From NCBI GenBank assembly GCA_946410535.1, contig CAMKAR010000105.1, positions 1 through 7,256 on the forward strand: DNA of 7,256 bases, read 5' to 3'. Made by a program: the position numbers and the translations under genes. Under the pieces are notes generated by a model, which ran no database searches, was not told where the DNA came from, and saw nothing but the letters and a program-made list of their open reading frames with translations. This DNA is from an uncultured Bacteroidales bacterium. GTDB lineage: Bacteria > Bacteroidota > Bacteroidia > Bacteroidales > F082. Positions 1-6,740 of this stretch are shown here, one piece after another. Position 1 is the first letter of the stretch, and each line of letters begins with the position of its first letter.

Positions 1-1
1 T

Positions 2-262
2 TTTGAATGGCATGGCCACGTCTTCAATGAAAACGGTCAGGCTACGCATACTTTTGTTTCGCCCCAAGGCTGCGACAGCATCGTGCATCTGACGGTCACC
101 TTCAGTGAGACGGAAATCCAGCCCGAAAGCCTCTCGGCTTGCGATACCTATGAGTTCCAGGGCGTGGTTTACGACGAGCCGGGCTTTTATGAGATTTATC
201 ACGACACGGTGTTTGCGCCCAACGGCTGCGTGGCGACCGTCCAGTTGCTCAACCTGACCGTC
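2..262 (+). repeat. Cys-containing protein repeats in the upstream T9SS cargo
   Basis: This encodes the end of one repeat (finishing GCDSIVHLTVTF) and one full repeat (ACDTYEFQGVVY ... NGCVATVQLLNLTV). Each unit is about 50-60 residues, with a Cys near the start, an aromatic-rich 'YxFxG' strand, a 'GxY' strand and a second Cys in a 'GC' turn followed by a beta strand. The paired Cys residues may form a disulfide once exported; that is inference. Further copies probably lie upstream of the window. Confidence 0.75.
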
Positions 263-790
263 AACGATTCCGACCATTTGGGCGTGATTAGCGGCAGTTC
301 GAGCGTATATGTGGCCTCCAACATCATCAGCGGCATCTATCGCTATGAGTTGGATACGACTGGGGTGCAGGGCCATATTGTATGGTCGCTTTCCAATCCC
401 GATTGGCATATTGTTGAGGAAGGCGACAACTATTGCAGGGTTTTCGTAGGCACGGCAGGTAGCGCCATCCTACAGGCACAGTTCATGACCGCAAGTTGTG
501 GCTATGTGGTGCGCGAGTTCGAAATCAACGCGGGTTTCTTCGGCGTGGAGGAGCAGGTGCTAGAAGTCAACGTGTTCCCCAATCCCACCAAGGGCATGGT
601 GCGTATCGAGGCCGAGGCCATCGAGAGCGTGCGCGTCATCGACATGATGGGGCAGGTGCTCGGACAATGGCAGTGCGACCGCTCCAGCCAATTCGACCTC
701 AACCTGAGCGGCTACGAGCCTTCGGTGTATCTGCTTGAAGTGAAGACAGAACTGGGCTTGGCGAAGAAGCGGGTGACGGTGTGCAGGTGA
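2..790 (+). CDS. T9SS-exported repeat protein, 3' part only (5' end outside window)
   Basis: The reading frame is open from base 2 to a TGA at 788-790, giving 262 residues with no start in view. A GTG at 83 lies inside a conserved repeat (GCDSIVHLTV), so it is not a credible start. The visible part holds one partial and one complete repeat of the form 'ACDxYxFxG...GC...LTV' (residues about 1-87), then a PKD/Ig-like module (about 95-177) with the signature VxWS, GDxxCRVxV. It ends in a type A T9SS sorting domain (about 189-262) with VFPNPTKG, VIDMMGQVL and a YLLEV segment before a basic end, AKKRVTVCR. Known for the family: such domains direct cargo through the T9SS outer-membrane channel, usually followed by cleavage and attachment to the cell surface. 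The product is therefore probably a surface or secreted protein. Its binding target is unknown. The gene downstream is a paralogue in its C-terminal part. Confidence 0.93.
   Translation, partial: FEWHGHVFNENGQATHTFVSPQGCDSIVHLTVTFSETEIQPESLSACDTYEFQGVVYDEPGFYEIYHDTVFAPNGCVATVQLLNLTVNDSDHLGVISGSSSVYVASNIISGIYRYELDTTGVQGHIVWSLSNPDWHIVEEGDNYCRVFVGTAGSAILQAQFMTASCGYVVREFEINAGFFGVEEQVLEVNVFPNPTKGMVRIEAEAIESVRVIDMMGQVLGQWQCDRSSQFDLNLSGYEPSVYLLEVKTELGLAKKRVTVCR
566..787 (+). other. Type A T9SS C-terminal sorting domain (upstream cargo)
   Basis: This encodes the last 74 or so residues of the upstream protein. It shows the three blocks typical of TIGR04183-type domains: 'VFPNPTKG', then 'VRVIDMMGQVL' (the DxxGxxL/V block), then 'VYLLEV' followed by a Lys/Arg-containing last strand 'KKRVTV'. 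The usual 'GxYxL' Gly is replaced here by Ser (PSVYLLEV). Confidence 0.88.
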
Positions 791-810
791 TGAGTTATTT
801 TGGGGATGAT

Positions 811-842
811 TTTGAATCGGACAAGATAAATTGCTAATTTTG
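811..842 (+). promoter_or_regulatory. Bacteroidota-type promoter (TTTG / TAnnTTTG)
   Basis: TTTG at 811-814 and TAATTTTG at 835-842 match the -33 and -7 elements of the Bacteroides housekeeping sigma factor (TTTG and TAnnTTTG) exactly, with a 20-base spacer in the usual range. Transcription would start a few bases after 842, giving a short leader of roughly 12-18 bases before the ATG at 863. It lies in the largest gap of the window, just before the run of tightly spaced genes, so it is the likely promoter for genes 863-7202. Confidence 0.8.
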
Positions 843-862
843 CACGCTTAATTGTACAAGAG

Positions 863-3172
863 ATGAAAAAGAAATTGTTTGTAACAGCATTCATAGTTTT
901 TTGGGGCTTGTTCGCTCAAGCCCAGCCCGTTACCATTACGCCGCCTTCGGCCACCATCGAGCCGGGCGAGTCGGTGACGCTGACGGCTTCGGGCGCGATA
1001 TACTACACTTGGTCGCCCGAAACGGGTCTGTCGGACATCGAAGGCCCTGTCACGGTGGCCTCGCCCATGGTGACCACCACCTACACCTGCTCAGGCTTCG
1101 CCCTTGGCGACGAGAGCGTGATCAACAGCAACTTCGACCAAGGCAACGTCGGTTTTACGTCGGCCTATACCTATACCAACGACTTGCAGCCAGAAGGCAC
1201 TTATAGCGTGGGTCCCGATGCAAGCGCATTTCACCCCGATTTTGTGGGCACGGGACATGGCGGTTCGGGCAATTTCATGGTCGTCAACGGCGCGACGAGT
1301 CCGGGCACCAACGTATGGACCGAGCAAATCACGGTGAACCCCAACACCTACTATGCCTTTTCGACGTGGGTCTGCACCGTTAGCCCCGCCGGCGACGTGG
1401 CACGGCTGCAATTCAGCATCAACGGGACGCAAATTGGCGATGTGTTCATGGCGCCCGACTATACTAACGAGTGGCTTCAGTTCTATGAGTTGTGGTACAG
1501 TGGCGACAACACCTCGGCTTCCATCACCATCCTCAACCAAAACACGGCGGGTGGCGGCAACGACTTCGGCCTCGATGACATCTCCTTCTGCGAATTGGTT
1601 CTTGTCGGCGCCCCCGAATGCACCGTCCATGTGGGTTCAATGAGCGCTTCGGCCACGGCTGACCAGACCGAGTTTTGCGAAGGCGGGTCCACCACGCTTC
1701 ATGCCACGGCTACTGGCGGCACAAACGACTACACTTTCAGCTGGTCGCCGGCCAATACGCTCGACAACCCCAATGCCCAACACCCAGTGGCCACGCCGCC
1801 CGTGGGCACCACGACCTACACCTGCCACGTTAGCGACGGATTGACCGAACAAGACGTTGCCGTGACCGTGACGGTCTATCCCAACGTGACGAAATACATC
1901 GAAGCCAGCATTTGCGAAAACGATAGCTACGACTTCTTCGGCCAGATGCTGACAGAGCCAGGGCCTTACGAGCACCATCTCCAAACCATTCACGGCTGCG
2001 ACAGCCTCATCCACCTCACGCTTTCGGTCGACGAATACCAAATGCCACCCGTGGTCGAGCAATACGAATGCTATGCTCATGGCACGACCCCTTCGTGGAC
2101 ATGGGACAAGACGGGCACGACTTACCATGAGGATGCCACCGACGAAATCCTGCTCGACGACCCCAACGGCGGCTGCCCCATCCTGCATCGCCTCGACTTG
2201 AGGTTCCACGAGGAATACCTCAACGAGACCTCAAAGACCGCCTGCAACGAGTTTTATTGGCCTGTTTCGGGAGAGACCTATAACCAAAGCCAAGTTCTTA
2301 CCAAGACTTTCCATCATGAGTTTGGCGACAAGATTTGCGACAGCACCTATATTCTTCATCTGACCATCGCCAACTATGAGACCACCGACCTTTTTGACGA
2401 AACGGGCTGCGATTTCTATGTTTGGAATCCTAATGGTCACGACTACACGACCAATGATGATTACGACCCAGTGGACCATGTTTATACCGAGTCGGGCACC
2501 TACCGAAGGACCTACCAGAACCAGATGGGCTGCGACAGCATCGTGACCGTATATCTGAACCTCGACTATTCCCCCCATCCCACCGAAATCATGCCTGTGG
2601 ACCCTGAGATTCCTGCATCGCATTGGGTGATTACGGCCACCGAGTTCCAAGTCAACTCCTACGATTACTATGTACAGGACATCAATCCCGAATGCGAATG
2701 GGATTCGGTGCGCTGGAGCTTTGCCACGCCTTCGGAATGGATATTGGAGCCTTCGGGCGACAAGCATGAGCGTTGCAGGGTGTATGTGCTCGACCATGTG
2801 GACGACACTGTTTGGCTTGAGGCAAAGGCCTACAACCACTGTGCCACCGATGGCGTTACGCAGCGCTATTGGCTGATTGCCTCGTTTTATGACTTGGACG
2901 AATACGGCGTTTCGACAGGCTCTGGGAGCTTTACCGTGATGCCCAATCCCAACAACGGCCAAATGGACATCCGCTTCGACCAGCTTACTGGAAAAATCGA
3001 CCTCAAGGTGTATGACATGCGAGGTGTTTTGGTTGACAACTTACAGGTTTTCAATGATTTGGATACATTTGTCTTGAATTACAATATGAAAAACCACGCT
3101 GATGGCATCTACCTCTTTGTCGCTACAGGCAAGGAAGGCACGGTGACTCGGAAAGTGGTCGTCAACCCGTAA
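863..3172 (+). CDS. T9SS-exported multidomain surface protein with PKD-like, carbohydrate-binding-like and repeat regions
   Basis: The protein has 769 residues and starts at an ATG 20 bases after the promoter's -7 element. Residues 1-20 form a signal peptide (Lys-rich start, hydrophobic core, likely cut at AQA/QP). Then come a short PKD/Ig-like segment (22-78, 'TTTYTCSG') and a jelly-roll-like region (about 79-245) beginning 'NSNFDQGNVGF' and ending 'GLDDISFCE', a pattern common in carbohydrate-binding-type or galactose-binding-like folds. A PKD-like domain (about 255-340, 'TTTYTCHVSDG') is followed by four divergent Cys-containing repeats (about 347-391, 398-450, 458-506, 513-568), a second PKD/Ig-like module (about 590-676) and a type A T9SS sorting domain (about 690-769). 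No catalytic motif is visible, so a binding or adhesive role at the cell surface is more likely than an enzymatic one. Ligand unknown. It is the first gene of a probable five-gene transcript and shares its C-terminal third with the partial gene upstream. Confidence 0.95.
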   Translation: MKKKLFVTAFIVFWGLFAQAQPVTITPPSATIEPGESVTLTASGAIYYTWSPETGLSDIEGPVTVASPMVTTTYTCSGFALGDESVINSNFDQGNVGFTSAYTYTNDLQPEGTYSVGPDASAFHPDFVGTGHGGSGNFMVVNGATSPGTNVWTEQITVNPNTYYAFSTWVCTVSPAGDVARLQFSINGTQIGDVFMAPDYTNEWLQFYELWYSGDNTSASITILNQNTAGGGNDFGLDDISFCELVLVGAPECTVHVGSMSASATADQTEFCEGGSTTLHATATGGTNDYTFSWSPANTLDNPNAQHPVATPPVGTTTYTCHVSDGLTEQDVAVTVTVYPNVTKYIEASICENDSYDFFGQMLTEPGPYEHHLQTIHGCDSLIHLTLSVDEYQMPPVVEQYECYAHGTTPSWTWDKTGTTYHEDATDEILLDDPNGGCPILHRLDLRFHEEYLNETSKTACNEFYWPVSGETYNQSQVLTKTFHHEFGDKICDSTYILHLTIANYETTDLFDETGCDFYVWNPNGHDYTTNDDYDPVDHVYTESGTYRRTYQNQMGCDSIVTVYLNLDYSPHPTEIMPVDPEIPASHWVITATEFQVNSYDYYVQDINPECEWDSVRWSFATPSEWILEPSGDKHERCRVYVLDHVDDTVWLEAKAYNHCATDGVTQRYWLIASFYDLDEYGVSTGSGSFTVMPNPNNGQMDIRFDQLTGKIDLKVYDMRGVLVDNLQVFNDLDTFVLNYNMKNHADGIYLFVATGKEGTVTRKVVVNP
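1097..1597 (+). other. Jelly-roll / carbohydrate-binding-like region of the T9SS cargo
   Basis: Residues about 79-245 open with 'VINSNFDQGNVGFTSAY' and contain aromatic-rich strands: 'FMVVNGAT', 'VWTEQITVNPNTYYAFSTWV', 'WLQFYELWYSG' and 'ITILNQN'. They close with 'GNDFGLDDISFCE'. This order (NxNFExG start, mid-domain 'Y.FS.WV', final 'F.LDDI.F') is what CBM4/9-like and related galactose-binding-like domains look like. I assign it on pattern only; the exact family and ligand are not determined. Confidence 0.6.
1901..2566 (+). repeat. Four divergent Cys-containing protein repeats in the T9SS cargo
   Basis: These are units at residues about 347-391 (ICENDSYDFFG ... HGCDSLIHLTL), 398-450 (YECYAHGTTPSWTW ... 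GGCPILHRLDL), 458-506 (TACNEFYWPVSG ... KICDSTYILHLTI) and 513-568 (ETGCDFYVWNPNG ... MGCDSIVTVYLNL). All have a first Cys followed by aromatic residues, and a second 'C-D/P-S/I' Cys before a beta strand of alternating hydrophobics. The first and last are the closest to the repeats in the upstream gene; the middle two are the most diverged and differ in spacing. The repeat is at protein level, with little DNA identity. Confidence 0.75.
2930..3169 (+). other. Type A T9SS C-terminal sorting domain (769-residue cargo)
   Basis: Residues about 690-769 carry 'FTVMPNPNNGQMDIRF', then 'LKVYDMRGVLV' (DxxGxxV block), then 'ADGIYLFVATGKEGTVTRKVVV' in two adjoining strands with the conserved GxY and the basic last strand. 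All three blocks of the type A family are intact and the protein stops two residues after the last strand, as expected for a functional sorting signal. Confidence 0.93.
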
Positions 3173-3184
3173 ATGAATGAGACC

Positions 3185-3835
3185 ATGAAGAAAAAGAGCA
3201 TCATAATGGGTCTGTCGCTGCTATTGGCGGGAGGCCTCGCTTTGAGTTCGTGTACCGAAAACGAAGAAAACACCATCGTTCCCATTGGGACTGAATACTA
3301 TATAGACGACATTCTCTCAGTGATCCCCGATTCGTTGGAGACCCGTTTCTTGGCCGAATTTGGCAACATCCCCGAAGGACCTGTTCCCCCAAAGATTGAG
3401 GGCAGCTATAAGGTGAATCCCAAGCAACGCGTTGGCTCGAATGTGGCAGGATGGCCGCTGCATCCCATCGAAGAGGACCTGCTCATGCGGTTTTCCACGC
3501 AGCACAATGAGTTGATTACCTTGACTCTGAAAGAAGCTACAGAAAACTTTACCGACACGGTATTCGTTTGCGGCAACGGCAACGGATTCGCCGTGTATTT
3601 TATCGAGAACTTGGAATACGATTTGGCATTGGACATGGTGTCCTATCACGTCAACATGAAGCGTGGCGTAATCATGAAAGGCAAGATGGCCGCTGACGGT
3701 ATCGCCGATTTCCGCTATGCCACCATCATCATGGAAACCTCCGACAACTCCAACGGCCTCATCGAGCAATATCCCAACGGCTCGTATTTCATCTATAAGG
3801 ACGGCGACGGCAAAGCCGAGAATTTTGATTGGTAA
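3185..3835 (+). CDS. Small putative surface lipoprotein, family not recognised
   Basis: I prefer the ATG at 3185 (216 residues) over the in-frame ATG at 3173. It places the Lys-rich MKKKS at the very N-terminus of the signal peptide, and the upstream ATG directly abuts the preceding stop with no purine-rich leader. The lipobox is LSSC, with the lipidated Cys at residue 23. Acidic residues follow within a few positions (CTENEEN), which resembles the negatively charged export signal that sends some Bacteroidota lipoproteins to the outside of the outer membrane; surface location is therefore plausible but inferred. The mature part has a segment rich in Pro and acidic residues, then alternating beta-type stretches (FVCGNGNGFAVYFIE, MVSYHVNMKRGVIMKGKM, FRYATIIMETS). 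I do not recognise a domain. It starts 12 bases after the T9SS cargo gene and ends 13 bases before the barrel gene, so the three are probably co-expressed. Confidence 0.9.
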   Translation: MKKKSIIMGLSLLLAGGLALSSCTENEENTIVPIGTEYYIDDILSVIPDSLETRFLAEFGNIPEGPVPPKIEGSYKVNPKQRVGSNVAGWPLHPIEEDLLMRFSTQHNELITLTLKEATENFTDTVFVCGNGNGFAVYFIENLEYDLALDMVSYHVNMKRGVIMKGKMAADGIADFRYATIIMETSDNSNGLIEQYPNGSYFIYKDGDGKAENFDW

Positions 3836-3848
3836 AAAACGAAATACT

Positions 3849-4673
3849 ATGAAAAAGTGTTTGATAATCATCGGAATTTTGTTAGGGATGACCCTCGTTT
3901 CTGAGGCACAAATGCGAGGGAACACCCAAGAAAGCAAAGTGGTTGCCATCGGCTTGAAAGGCGGTGTCAACTTCCCCCGAATGTATTATTACAACAACCC
4001 GCCCATGAACCAAACTAATCAGGCCTTCACGCTTACGCCCATGGGTGGCCTCTTCCTCGACATCCCCTTGACCAACACATTGATGATGTCGCCAGAGGTC
4101 GTTTACCTCAAGCGCGGCACGGACATGTCATACGAGCATCATTCGGGCGCACAGGTGCATTACACGATGTCGGTGCATTTCGTCGACGTGCGTCTGCCTT
4201 TCGAGTTGCGCTGGCCCGTGACGAACTATTTCCAGCCTTATCTTGTGTTGGGTGCGGAGGCGGGTATGCGCTTGGGCGGCGAAATCCACATGGATCGCAC
4301 CGAGCCGGCACTTTTCGACCAGACCATCCCCGTCGGCAACGCCAATATGGGCATGATTCATGCGGGGGGCTTCGCCGGTGTGGGCATCCGCAGCCGGCTT
4401 CCGTTGGGTAGCCGCGACATCGTGCTCAAACTCAGTGCCTCCGTGCATCAAGGTCTGCTCGACAACTATTCGGCAGGGGAGAAGGACGGCACCATGCCCG
4501 CCCTCAACGTCAATGCCTACCAGCCCAAAGGCTCGCGCCTGGCGCAAGGTCTCGAAGTATGCTTAGGCATCGCCATTCCGCTGGAGCATGAAGACGATGC
4601 CTGTGCCACTTTCTCCAATGACCGTCGTTGGTTCAGACGCAGCAGAAGTTCGAACTCCGGCACTTGGTGGTAA
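3849..4673 (+). CDS. Outer-membrane beta-barrel protein (PorT-like / OMP_b-brl_2 type)
   Basis: The protein has 274 residues. The ATG at 3849 is chosen because it opens a clean signal peptide (MKKCLIIIGI..., likely cut at SEA/QM, residue 20) 13 bases after the lipoprotein gene; the frame is open further upstream only inside that gene. The mature protein shows the strand pattern of small Bacteroidota beta-barrels: 'IGLKGGVNFPRM', 'GGLFLDIPLT', 'MSPEVVYLKRG', 'FVDVRLPFELRW', 'YLVLGAEAGMRLGG', 'GGFAGVGIRSRL', 'VLKLSASVHQGL' and 'GLEVCLGIAIPL'. This matches the family that databases often label PorT family protein, but nothing shows that it is the T9SS component PorT itself. After the last recognisable strand (about residue 246) there is an unusual 28-residue polar tail, rich in Arg/Ser and ending GTWW. 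It probably sits in the outer membrane with its lipoprotein neighbour nearby; a physical pair is inference. Confidence 0.92.
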   Translation: MKKCLIIIGILLGMTLVSEAQMRGNTQESKVVAIGLKGGVNFPRMYYYNNPPMNQTNQAFTLTPMGGLFLDIPLTNTLMMSPEVVYLKRGTDMSYEHHSGAQVHYTMSVHFVDVRLPFELRWPVTNYFQPYLVLGAEAGMRLGGEIHMDRTEPALFDQTIPVGNANMGMIHAGGFAGVGIRSRLPLGSRDIVLKLSASVHQGLLDNYSAGEKDGTMPALNVNAYQPKGSRLAQGLEVCLGIAIPLEHEDDACATFSNDRRWFRRSRSSNSGTWW

Positions 4674-4686
4674 AGCCTCGTCAACT

Positions 4687-6711
4687 ATGCGTTTCCTTTA
4701 TCCGAACATGCTTTGGGGATTGCTCGCTCTGCTGATTCCCATTCTCATCCACCTGTTCAACTTCAGGCGGCATAAATTAGTGTATTTCAGCAATACCGCC
4801 GTGTTGCGCAGCATTCAGCAAGAAAATGCCAAGACACGCAAACTGAAATATTTAGTCACGCTGTTGCTGCGTTGCCTCTTCATCGCTGCCATTGTTTTAG
4901 CTTTTGCCTTTCCCTATAGTCCTGAAAAGCAAATCAATGTCAATACGGCTGACAATCTCATTGGCATCTACATCGACAACTCGATGAGCATGAAAGGACA
5001 GTCGCAACGCACCACCTTGATTGAGGACGCTCGGCAGTCGGCACGCGACCTGGTGCACAAGCTTAGCCCGTCAAATCGCTATCTTTTGATGACCAACAGC
5101 TTCGAGGTGCAAAACGAATACCCGATGAACCAAGAGGAGATGCTCGACCAGCTCGACCGCATGAACCCCGACGGCGCTCCCATGGCGATGGGCGAGGTGA
5201 TCGACCGCTTCGGGATGCTCAGCAGGCAACACGGTTTTGCGAGTTCCACGCTGTTCGTCTATTCTGATTTCCAAACGAATACATTCGACTTGTCGGCAAC
5301 CAAGGCTGACACGACAATGCAAGTGGTGGTCGTCCCGATGGTGCCCGAATATACCAGTAACCTCTATATCGACTCGGTGTGGTTGGCGTCGCCCATCGTG
5401 CAAACCGGCCTGACCAACGACTTGATGGTGCGTGTGATCAACCAAGGCGACAAGGAAGTGAAAGGTCTGCCCGTCAACTTCACGATGAACGGCACGATGG
5501 CCGCATCGACGACCGTCGACTTGGAAAAGAACGGTTCGACTGAGGTCGAGTTGCAGTTTGTGGTCGACCACAACGGCGAGCAACGATGCAGCGTCAGCCT
5601 GATGGACCATCCCATCACCTTCGACGACCAATACGATTTCGTGTTGAGTGTGAAGCCTAACCTCTCCGTCGTAGAGTTGGGCACCGAAAGCTCCGCTTGC
5701 GCCTTGCTTTTCGACGATGATGAGCAATTCAACTACACGCTGATGGAGCCTTCACGCTTCGATTTGGGTGCGATTTCAAAGGCCCAACTGCTCATCGTGA
5801 ACGAGACCGCCTCGATGAACGAGACCTTGCAACAAACGTTGCTGGATGCCGTGACCGAAGGCGCAAGCCTGATGATGTTTCCGTCGGCTGACGACCCGAA
5901 CAACAACGGCTATCTCTATCAGAAATTAGGTTTGACCTTGGTGGAAGTCGACACCAACCGCACTGCCGTTGAAGACTTGGCCCAACAACATGCCTTCTTC
6001 AGCGATATGATTTTGGATTTGCCCCAGCATCCCGACTTGCCTCAGGTGAGACGGCATGTCCGCTTGAAATCCAATGGCGTGCCGACGCCCTTGTTGACCC
6101 TTCAAAACGGCGATCCGTTCCTGCTGACCGAGACGGTGGGGAAGGGGCAAGCCTTCGTGATGGCCACAGCGCTCGACGCGAAATGGAGCGACCTTGCCGA
6201 CAACGCCCTCTTCGTCCCGATGATGGTCAAGATGGCCTTCATGGGTGGCAAGATGGACAAGCTCTCCTATACCATTGGAGCCGACAAGATGTTGGTTTTG
6301 AGCGATATGGACCTTGAAGGCGACCATCATTTCCTCTTCGCCAATGCCGACCGCAGTTTCGAACTCATGCCTGCTTCGGAGGTGCGCAACAATAGGGTTT
6401 ACCTTTACTTGAACGACAACCTCCCCACGGCGGGATTCTATGACTTGCTCGTCAACGATACCTTGAACCGCGTGACGGCATGGAACGAGAGCCGTGTGGA
6501 GTCGCGCATGGACTTCACCGACCGCGATGCCATTGCGCCTGCTTTTGGCAAAGTCGGTTTCGACGTGGCCGCTGTGCTCGACACAAACGAATTCGCCACC
6601 GCCGACCTCGTGGAGGCCATGGCCCACCAAAGCTCGCAATGGAAGCTTTTCGCCTTGATTGCCCTCCTAGCCTTGCTCGGCGAGATTGCCGTGCTGCGGT
6701 TTTGGAAGTGA
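4687..6711 (+). CDS. BatA-N / von Willebrand A domain membrane protein
   Basis: The protein has 674 residues. The ATG at 4687 is chosen over an in-frame ATG at 4588 because it opens directly with the BatA N-terminal double-anchor domain and lies 13 bases after the previous stop; the longer form would overlap that gene by 86 bases. Residues 1-76 are the two-helix anchor: MLWGLLALLIPILIHLFNFRR (helix about 8-24), then a cytoplasmic loop with VYFSNTAVLRS, then a second helix (about 55-75). A VWA domain follows (about 90-218) with D97-N-S99-M-S101 of the metal site and D194 (VYSDFQ). The usual metal-site Thr is not obvious; its region reads DGAPMAMG. A beta-sandwich-like segment (about 222-335), an alpha/beta region (about 360-520, 'AQLLIVNE', 'GASLMMFPS') and a third helix close to the C-terminus (about 654-671) complete it. 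Family proteins (aerotolerance-type BatA and longer relatives) are anchored in the inner membrane with periplasmic bulk. The molecular function of the long relatives is not established. Confidence 0.93.
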   Translation: MRFLYPNMLWGLLALLIPILIHLFNFRRHKLVYFSNTAVLRSIQQENAKTRKLKYLVTLLLRCLFIAAIVLAFAFPYSPEKQINVNTADNLIGIYIDNSMSMKGQSQRTTLIEDARQSARDLVHKLSPSNRYLLMTNSFEVQNEYPMNQEEMLDQLDRMNPDGAPMAMGEVIDRFGMLSRQHGFASSTLFVYSDFQTNTFDLSATKADTTMQVVVVPMVPEYTSNLYIDSVWLASPIVQTGLTNDLMVRVINQGDKEVKGLPVNFTMNGTMAASTTVDLEKNGSTEVELQFVVDHNGEQRCSVSLMDHPITFDDQYDFVLSVKPNLSVVELGTESSACALLFDDDEQFNYTLMEPSRFDLGAISKAQLLIVNETASMNETLQQTLLDAVTEGASLMMFPSADDPNNNGYLYQKLGLTLVEVDTNRTAVEDLAQQHAFFSDMILDLPQHPDLPQVRRHVRLKSNGVPTPLLTLQNGDPFLLTETVGKGQAFVMATALDAKWSDLADNALFVPMMVKMAFMGGKMDKLSYTIGADKMLVLSDMDLEGDHHFLFANADRSFELMPASEVRNNRVYLYLNDNLPTAGFYDLLVNDTLNRVTAWNESRVESRMDFTDRDAIAPAFGKVGFDVAAVLDTNEFATADLVEAMAHQSSQWKLFALIALLALLGEIAVLRFWK

Positions 6712-6740
6712 ACCCTTGGTGTTTCAAACAAAACAAACCG

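Noticed and set aside
83..790. GTG at 83 as the start of a complete first gene
   Set aside because: The codon is the Val of a conserved GCDSIV motif in the middle of a repeat, there is no signal peptide, and the frame stays open to the window edge.
2231..2962. Long reverse-strand open frame (243 codons), and similar ones at 1091-1630, 1637-2209, 3317-3970, 5071-5727 and 5926-6639
   Set aside because: All lie opposite well-supported + strand genes. Their translations are rich in His, Val, Arg and Gly, as expected from antisense reading of this codon usage, and show no domain, signal peptide or repeat.
3717..3848. Upstream open frame ahead of the barrel gene
   Set aside because: It lies inside the lipoprotein gene in another frame, and its start would bury the signal peptide that begins at 3849.
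3849..4673. Identification of the barrel as the T9SS core component PorT
   Set aside because: Only the general small-barrel family pattern is visible. No other T9SS machinery gene is nearby, and the family contains many unrelated outer-membrane proteins.
4588..4686. Upstream in-frame ATG that would lengthen the BatA-like protein by 33 residues
   Set aside because: It would overlap the barrel gene by 86 bases and put a polar segment before the membrane anchor, which in this family begins right at the N-terminus.
6480..6740. Upstream open frame ahead of the phosphatase
   Set aside because: It overlaps the end of the BatA-like gene in another frame and encodes an Arg/His-rich shadow. The phosphatase fold begins at MKMRILFVCHGN.
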